Shown here: positions 32,080-36,182 of the stretch, piece by piece | Position numbering within the stretch: the stretch's first letter is position 1 | Layout: the number at the start of each line of letters is the position of its first letter | Assembly: GCA_020832375.1 (NCBI GenBank) | Contig: JAFIEW010000030.1 | Coordinates: 1 to 36,182 of the forward strand | Reading direction: 5' to 3' | DNA: 36,182 bases | Source: Cyclobacteriaceae bacterium | Lineage (GTDB): Bacteria > Bacteroidota > Bacteroidia > Cytophagales > Cyclobacteriaceae | Translations under genes and position numbers: made by a program | The notes under the pieces: generated by a model | The model's database searches: none | The model's input: only the letters and a program-made list of their open reading frames with translations | What the model was told of the DNA's origin: nothing

Positions 32080-33312
32080 TCAGCTTGCTTTTTTATTGGT
32101 GGCGACTTTTAGCTTTTGTAGTAAAGGTTCAGGAGTGCTACCATCGAGTTTGCGGTGGTGATAATGGGGAAGTGCTAAAGTGAAGAAAAGGATAGCTGAT
32201 ACAAAAAGAAAGGCTGCCGACACAATGAACATATTAGCCAGGCCGAGGACGCTGCTAGTGTATCCGAGGATGACAGAGCCGATGCCGATGCCCAAATCGA
32301 TGGAAGAGAAAAAGGTGCCGTTGGCTACTCCGCGTCGGTCTGCAGGCACTAAATTGATCACCATGGTTTGAATAACAGGCATGATAATGCCATTACCGAC
32401 GCCAATGATGAAGCCTGCAATGAGATACTGAGTAAGATTTTGGACAAAACCCATATATACTAAACCGGCGATGGTAAAAACGAAACTTACCGCCATGAGC
32501 AGGCTTGGCCCTCTGACATCCATGATTTTTCCGGCAAAAGGCCTGAATACAGCAATACCGAGCGCAAGCACAAGAAAGAAAAGGCCTCCGTTGACAAGCT
32601 TGAGCTCCTCGGCATAAAGGGTAACGAAGCTCATCATGCCGGCATAGGGCACGGCGGCGAGTAGCATAACTGCCGAAAGTCTACCGGCCTTTTCTTCGAA
32701 GAGCGTTTTCCAAGTAATTTTAGTGTCGGGGTTTTGAACTTTCGGGATTTTAATGAATAATGAAATCATGAACCCCATAAATCCTAAGATCACGGCAAAC
32801 CAAAATAAGTGGGTATAGCCCCCGCGATTGACTGTTTCTATCGCCAAAATAGGCCCGAGTGCCATGGCGAGTGTCATGCTGAGTCCAAACATGCCGATGC
32901 CTTCGCCCCTCTTTTCGTTTGGTACAATGTCGGCGGTGATGGTGCTGCTTCCGGTGGTCATAATGCCCCATGCTACTCCCTGCAGGAAGCGTAAAAGTAG
33001 CAAAAGCAAGAAGGATGCGGCAAGATGGTAACCCGCCATGAGAAGAACGTAAGCGAATAAAGTAACTATATAAAGCGATCGTCTGCCGAATTTATCGAAA
33101 GAGTAGCCGGCAAGGGGACGGATAATGAGTGCCGAGATAGCATATACCCCAATGATGTATCCGACACGACTTTTATCTTCTTGCAGCACCTCGGTGACAT
33201 ACAGAGGCAGTGTTGGAAGCATGAAGTAAAATGACATGGCAATGAAGAAAAATGCCAGGCAATGAAAAATAAAGGCTGAGGTCCAAAGTCGGGGAGCTTG
33301 TGTCATAATCAA
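32080..33312 (-). CDS. Major facilitator superfamily transporter
   Basis: The 410-residue inner-membrane protein has about 12 hydrophobic segments in two halves separated by a charged loop near 195-215 (KIPKVQNPDTKITWKTL). The MFS loop 2-3 motif appears as GYSFDKFGRRSLYIV (~68-82) with RPLAG before it. GSSTITADIVPNEKRGEGIG (~121-140) is typical of MFS_1 exporters, and the second half repeats a motif-A-like AGKIMDVRGPSLLM. Length is typical. The substrate cannot be read; neighbours give no hint. It starts at ATG 33312; a second Met two codons later is equally possible. The upstream ~340 bp separates it from the divergent peptide-propeller cassettes. Confidence 0.92.
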   Translation of the reverse strand: MIMTQAPRLWTSAFIFHCLAFFFIAMSFYFMLPTLPLYVTEVLQEDKSRVGYIIGVYAISALIIRPLAGYSFDKFGRRSLYIVTLFAYVLLMAGYHLAASFLLLLLLRFLQGVAWGIMTTGSSTITADIVPNEKRGEGIGMFGLSMTLAMALGPILAIETVNRGGYTHLFWFAVILGFMGFMISLFIKIPKVQNPDTKITWKTLFEEKAGRLSAVMLLAAVPYAGMMSFVTLYAEELKLVNGGLFFLVLALGIAVFRPFAGKIMDVRGPSLLMAVSFVFTIAGLVYMGFVQNLTQYLIAGFIIGVGNGIIMPVIQTMVINLVPADRRGVANGTFFSSIDLGIGIGSVILGYTSSVLGLANMFIVSAAFLFVSAILFFTLALPHYHHRKLDGSTPEPLLQKLKVATNKKAS

Positions 33313-33447
33313 AGGTACAACGCTGATTGCATAGTATGAGTTCTTTTTTGGTTAGGAATGGTTTTGGCTTGACTTATCTGCATGGTAATAAGGTAAGTCT
33401 TTTTAAGATCCAAGAACTCTTGAAAAGCTATTTGGCTTCATTATCGT
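33313..33447. other. Divergent intergenic region upstream of the MFS gene
   Basis: About 135 bp holding, presumably, the MFS promoter. Nothing diagnostic is seen. The cassette leader repeat begins at 33448. Confidence 0.3.
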
Positions 33448-33485
33448 ACCCTCCAAGGGTTTTAAACCCTTGGAGGGTTTATTTT
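33448..33485. terminator. Perfect palindrome with T-run at the head of leader copy 1
   Basis: ACCCTCCAAGGGTTT (33448-33462) and AAACCCTTGGAGGGT (33464-33478) are perfect 15-bp arms around one T, followed by TTATTTTT. It looks like an intrinsic terminator, yet no plus-strand gene precedes it; the neighbour on the left is the divergent MFS gene. Confidence 0.7.
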
Positions 33486-33667
33486 TAATAATAGCCAAGT
33501 TCGTTGAGTTTTGTTTTTCTGTCGATAAATCGTGATATTAAACCGCTACAAATAATCAATACAATTTTTGTGAAAAAATTTGGTATAATTGATATATATA
33601 TATATTAGCTCATGAGATCTCAACTAAATCAATTTTCAACTAAAATTTTACGATGATGAAAAAATTA
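33448..33667 (+). repeat. Cassette leader, copy 1 of a 220-bp direct repeat
   Basis: This 220-bp segment recurs at 35090-35309 with the same length. The first ~30 bp is a palindrome (terminator-like). TTGTTTTTCTGTCGATAAAT lies in the middle. The last ~90 bp, from the (AT)7 run through TTAGCTCATGA and ATCTCAACTAAATCAATTTT to the peptide start codon, is almost identical. It contains the leader and presumably the promoter of the peptide gene. AATTTGG upstream of the AT run resembles the 3' part of a TAnnTTTG element. Confidence 0.85.
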
Positions 33668-33672
33668 AAACG

Positions 33673-33855
33673 ATGATGGTAGGCTTTAGCTTTTTGCTTG
33701 GCTTCGGCTTGTTTGTCATGCCAAGTTCAAGTATCGATGCAGCTTGTGTGGGTGCAAATGCTACTTGCTATGAAGTTTGGTGGTGCAATAACTGTAATGG
33801 GCAAGCGGGATTCCAAGTGGAGATTGTGGAGTTTAAAAATTTTAAAAATATTTAG
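33673..33855 (+). CDS. Small secreted Cys-rich peptide, cassette 1 (start probably frameshifted)
   Basis: The 60-residue product has a hydrophobic leader MMVGFSFLLGFGLFVMP ending near SIDA, then a short mature part with four Cys (ACVGANATCYEVWWCNNCNG) and a basic tail (EFKNFKNI). The expected start, by comparison with cassette 2, is ATG 33653/33656 (MMKKLK), but that frame stops at 33674. One extra A in the A-runs at 33659-33670 would join it to the downstream frame as MMKKLKTMMVGF. As it stands only the ATG at 33673 gives a product, lacking the basic n-region of a signal peptide. Such Cys-rich leader peptides beside 6-bladed-propeller lipoproteins resemble the NVEALA-type pairs of Bacteroidota; this relation is inference. 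Function unknown. Confidence 0.65.
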   Translation: MMVGFSFLLGFGLFVMPSSSIDAACVGANATCYEVWWCNNCNGQAGFQVEIVEFKNFKNI

Positions 33856-33879
33856 GCTATACTTTTTATTAAATTTATT

Positions 33880-33918
33880 AGCATTTCACGAGCTTGAGAA
33901 ATCGTGGAATGCTTTTTT
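33880..33918 (+). terminator. Intrinsic terminator between peptide and propeller genes, cassette 1
   Basis: AGCATTTCACGA (33880-33891) pairs with TCGTGGAATGCT (33902-33913), 12 bp with one G-U, followed by TTTTTT. It ends only 11 bp before the propeller start codon, so most transcripts should stop after the peptide gene. Confidence 0.85.
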
Positions 33919-33929
33919 AACATTCTATC

Positions 33930-35051
33930 ATGAAATATTCTGAGCAATTTATTCAGTATGCTTTTCTTGTTTCAATTTTCCTTTTATCCTGTTCTGATGA
34001 TTCCCGCCAAGAAGATCTTTACTATATCCAACCCGAACAGAAAGACCATATAATTGAAGGGCAAGTTATAAAAAAGGGTAACAGTATTTTTTATTATCGA
34101 AAAGTAGATATAACAATACAAGATGATTTCGTTTTCATTATAGATTTGGGCCCTGAGCAACATCCAATGTTAACTGTTTATCAAACTACTGACAACAAAT
34201 TCATTGACAGTTTTATATTAAAAGGAGAAGGCCCAGACCAGCTATTTGGTATCAGTGGAGTTTTTTTTAAAAATGACTCAATTTTTAGGTACTCAAGCTC
34301 TGAGAAGAAAATGCTTTCTGCTGATATTTCTGATTTTAAAATCACCAAGAAGTTAAAATTCCATTATTATTCATTTCCCATCTCTGGGCTAACAGTTGAG
34401 GCAACTACAGGCTTACAAAAAGCGAATGATTCTATATTTGTCACCGCACTGATTCCTGCTTTAAACGGTAGATTTATGATTTTCAACTACCGAATGGACT
34501 CCCTATATACTTTTGGAAAGTATCCCGAAATAGGAAGAGAACCCAATGAGTACTATCATCCAATAGATAGGCTTATTTATGTAGATCTTAATTTATCTGG
34601 CGTCAAATATTTTGTAAATCCATATAATCAAACAATGGTGTGCACTTATGACTATCATTTAATTGAAATTTACGATATCGCTGATGCTAAGTTGAAGAAT
34701 AGGATCACTGGTCCGATTTCAGACTTTCCAGTAAAGAACTTTGAAATACGAGGAAATGAAAAAAGAGCCTATTTATCCAAAGACCAAATAATGGCGTACA
34801 ACAAAGCAAGCTTTTCCAAAAATAAGATGTTCATTGCTTATAACGGTAGGAAATTCAATGGCTTCGAGGAGTCGTTATTGAGCCGTCGTATTTTTGTTTT
34901 TACCCATGATGGCGAGTTTCTTTACAGCCTCAATCCTCAAATGGATTTTTTCAGTTTTGACGTCAATGAGGAGGGTGATAAGCTTTTCATTATCCGCTCC
35001 TACGAAGAGGGTGAGGCTTATGTCGAGTTCGATCTGAGTGAGGTAGGTTGA
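33930..35051 (+). CDS. 6-bladed beta-propeller lipoprotein, cassette 1
   Basis: The 373-residue protein carries a lipoprotein signal ending in FLLSC (Cys21) followed by SDD, so it is probably lipid-anchored at the outer membrane. The body alternates short beta strands typical of a TolB-like/BF3164-type 6-bladed propeller. FILKGEGPDQLFGISGVFF (~95-113) matches the family GxGPxxL/F blade-1 signature, and KYPEIGREPNEYYHP and LFIIRSYEEGEAYVEFDLSE are later blades. It follows the Cys-rich peptide gene after 74 bp that hold a terminator, so it would be expressed by read-through at a lower level. The leader repeat copy 2, which starts with a terminator, lies 38 bp past its stop. No function is established; a receptor or immunity-like partner of the peptide is one hypothesis. 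Confidence 0.82.
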   Translation: MKYSEQFIQYAFLVSIFLLSCSDDSRQEDLYYIQPEQKDHIIEGQVIKKGNSIFYYRKVDITIQDDFVFIIDLGPEQHPMLTVYQTTDNKFIDSFILKGEGPDQLFGISGVFFKNDSIFRYSSSEKKMLSADISDFKITKKLKFHYYSFPISGLTVEATTGLQKANDSIFVTALIPALNGRFMIFNYRMDSLYTFGKYPEIGREPNEYYHPIDRLIYVDLNLSGVKYFVNPYNQTMVCTYDYHLIEIYDIADAKLKNRITGPISDFPVKNFEIRGNEKRAYLSKDQIMAYNKASFSKNKMFIAYNGRKFNGFEESLLSRRIFVFTHDGEFLYSLNPQMDFFSFDVNEEGDKLFIIRSYEEGEAYVEFDLSEVG

Positions 35052-35089
35052 AAACCATAGAAGGATTGTCCTGTCTTACGCTTCTTTCA

Positions 35090-35130
35090 ACCCTCCAAGG
35101 GTTCTAAACCCTTAGAGGGGTTATTTTTTT
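35090..35130 (+). terminator. Terminator of the cassette 1 propeller gene
   Basis: ACCCTCCAAGGGTT pairs with AACCCTTAGAGGGGT around a short loop, with one or two mismatches relative to copy 1, followed by TATTTTTTT. It lies 38 bp past the propeller stop. Confidence 0.8.
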
Positions 35131-35309
35131 AACAGCCAACTTCGTTGAGTGTTGTTTTTCTGTCGATAAATTATCATATTAAACGCCTGTAAATTACCAA
35201 TATAATTTTTTGGATAAAAATTTGGTGGAATTGATATATATATATATTAGCTCATGAAATCTCAACTAAATCAATTTTCAACTAAAATTTTACGAAGATG
35301 AAAAAATTA
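35090..35309 (+). repeat. Cassette leader, copy 2 of a 220-bp direct repeat
   Basis: Same length and order of elements as 33448-33667: palindrome with T-run, TTGTTTTTCTGTCGATAAAT, AATTTGG, (AT)7, TTAGCTCATGA, peptide start codon. Divergence is concentrated in the middle third; the last ~90 bp differ at only a few positions. Confidence 0.85.
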
Positions 35310-35519
35310 ATTATGTTTCTTTTTACCTCAATTGCCTTAATCCTCCTAGCTTTCCAATTGTCCGCTTTTAAGCAAATTAAGCCAGCCGAAGATGATGTTA
35401 CAATACAATTTATTTGTTGCGATGGGGAATCTGCTTGTGGAAATGGCGGAATGATATTTCTTAATGCTAGAGGTGTTGATGATAGCACCTGCACAGGCCA
35501 TGAATGGCTTAAGAAGTAA
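35298..35519 (+). CDS. Small secreted Cys-rich peptide, cassette 2
   Basis: The 73-residue product has a complete signal peptide: basic start MKKLIMFLFT, hydrophobic core to about residue 22, likely cleavage after LSA. The mature part is acidic (KPAEDDVTIQ) with four Cys in two groups, ICCDGESACGNGG and DDSTCTGHEW. Sequence similarity to the cassette 1 peptide is low beyond size, leader position and Cys content, whereas the upstream 220 bp are nearly identical. This is a pattern of constant leader and variable product. It starts right at the end of leader copy 2. A 12-bp perfect hairpin separates it from the next lipoprotein gene. No named family is assigned; NVEALA-like by context only. Confidence 0.75.
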   Translation: MKKLIMFLFTSIALILLAFQLSAFKQIKPAEDDVTIQFICCDGESACGNGGMIFLNARGVDDSTCTGHEWLKK

Positions 35520-35540
35520 TGAGATAATATCTGTTTTAAT

Positions 35541-35571
35541 TAGCGTTTGCTTTACTACCAAGCAAACGCTA
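35541..35571 (+). terminator. Hairpin between peptide and propeller genes, cassette 2
   Basis: Perfect 12-bp stem TAGCGTTTGCTT (35541-35552) and AAGCAAACGCTA (35560-35571) with loop TACTACC. It is followed by TTACTAGC, so the T-run is poor. It occupies the same position as the clear terminator of cassette 1 and may be a weaker attenuator or an RNA-stabilising structure. Confidence 0.55.
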
Positions 35572-35644
35572 TTACTAGCTACAAAAAAGATTCAATTGTA
35601 ACTCATTATATATAATCTATTTAACAGTTTGAAATACTGAAGCC

Positions 35645-36182
35645 ATGATACAAACACTGAAGTTTTTGATAAATGAAAAAAAAATTAAATTAATCAGGCC
35701 AATTGTTTTTTTTGTTGGGTTTTCCCTAATGTCATCCTGTTCTCCAGATTCGGTAGATGAGAATTATCAAATAGTTACTTTCACCGAAAAGGACATTAGT
35801 AAGTCGACACAGCTTAAGAGTAAAACATACCGAGACTCGTCTATTTTTATGCCTAAAATGATAAAATTAGTTGACGATGGTAAATTAATTTTAATAGACC
35901 AAGAGCGAGATACCATTATTCATGTGTTTGGGTTTTCTGATTCTATACTTGTACATGAGAATTCGTTTGGAATTGAAGGACAAGGGCCTGGAGAGTTGGG
36001 GCAAATTACAGATTTGTATCGAGCTAATGAACCAAATCACTTTTGGGTTCAACAAATGGCAATGAAAAAAATGAGCTTGTTTTCTAGCAATCAAAGTACC
36101 TTATATCCAGTTCAAGAAATAGATGCTGCCCAAGGAAAATTATTTAATGCCATTTGCATGACTCCTGCTACGGACAGTACTT
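35645..36182 (+). CDS. 6-bladed beta-propeller lipoprotein, cassette 2, partial at the right edge
   Basis: The frame is open from ATG 35645 to the end of the window (179 codons). It encodes a basic start (KFLINEKKIKLIRP), a hydrophobic segment and the lipobox LMSSC (Cys32), then SPDSVDENY. The family blade motif is GIEGQGPGELGQITDLY, closely matching GEGPDQL in cassette 1. DDGKLILIDQERDTIIHVF is a typical blade. The long 5' part before the hydrophobic core is unusual; no closer in-frame ATG precedes the lipobox except Met29. It follows the second Cys-rich peptide gene by 125 bp with a hairpin between, reproducing the layout of cassette 1. Confidence 0.85.
   Translation, partial: MIQTLKFLINEKKIKLIRPIVFFVGFSLMSSCSPDSVDENYQIVTFTEKDISKSTQLKSKTYRDSSIFMPKMIKLVDDGKLILIDQERDTIIHVFGFSDSILVHENSFGIEGQGPGELGQITDLYRANEPNHFWVQQMAMKKMSLFSSNQSTLYPVQEIDAAQGKLFNAICMTPATDST

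Noticed and set aside
33590-33605. (AT)7 run in the cassette leader as a phase-variable promoter spacer
   Set aside because: Both copies have the same number of units and no promoter could be placed with confidence around it, so variation is not supported by this sequence.
33448-35309. CRISPR array from the repeated leaders
   Set aside because: Only two copies of 220 bp, 1.6 kb apart, with genes between; no short regular repeats and no cas genes.
35891-36094. Minus-strand 67-codon frame at the right edge
   Set aside because: Antisense to the second propeller lipoprotein, whose lipobox and GQGPGEL motif are clear.

Overview
The window looks like a chromosomal segment of a marine-type Bacteroidota bacterium, most likely of the Cytophagales. 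The reasons are gene content and signals: an RHS core of the YYPFG type, a DUF5686/carboxypeptidase-regulatory outer membrane protein, BamA-like barrels ending in Phe, a tricorn-type secreted protease, a small-peptide plus 6-bladed-propeller lipoprotein locus, and upstream elements of the TAnnTTTG type. No rRNA, tRNA, insertion sequence, prophage or CRISPR array was seen. The genus assignment is inference.

Layout. 1-5.2 kb (minus strand): a 5'-truncated RHS fragment at the edge, a type III polyketide synthase and mfd. 5.5-10.6 kb (plus): pxpB-pxpC (5-oxoprolinase subunits), a secreted M28 peptidase and pruA (P5C dehydrogenase). 10.7-15.6 kb (minus): a 1-Cys peroxiredoxin with a 19-bp palindrome just upstream, an Rrf2 regulator and a 1086-aa tricorn-like protease. 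16-21.3 kb (plus): two very similar BamA-like outer membrane proteins on either side of mgtE. 21.7-24 kb (plus): a cold-shock protein and a CrtI/CrtD-family carotenoid desaturase. 24.2-29 kb (plus): a pteridine operon (PTPS, FolE, an SDR without the catalytic Tyr, a 145-aa protein of unknown family) closed by a strong terminator. It is followed by a second unit with a coiled-coil protein, a paralogue of the 145-aa protein, a flavin-reductase-like protein and an MBL-fold exonuclease. 29-33.3 kb (minus): a DUF5686 protein and an MFS transporter. 33.4 kb to the end (plus): two tandem cassettes, each made of a nearly identical 220-bp leader, a small Cys-rich secreted peptide and a propeller lipoprotein. 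The second cassette runs off the edge.

Most noteworthy are four things. (1) The tandem peptide-propeller cassettes have their promoter/leader region duplicated, a hairpin between peptide and lipoprotein, and a probable frameshift at the start of the first peptide. (2) GTP cyclohydrolase I, a eukaryotic-style PTPS and an SDR form an apparent tetrahydrobiopterin-like pathway beside a carotenoid gene, behind a perfect 9-bp inverted repeat, together with a duplicated uncharacterised ~145-aa family. (3) A short dispersed motif (T-run, then GCGTGGGATGAG, then AATAGTAGTCGACT) recurs about nine times in 36 kb. Several copies lie just beyond gene 3' ends or terminators, and two lie inside coding regions. 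(4) A 107-nt imperfect inverted repeat with attC-like boxes lies downstream of the first BamA-like gene. All identities below come from reading motifs by eye; no database search was run.
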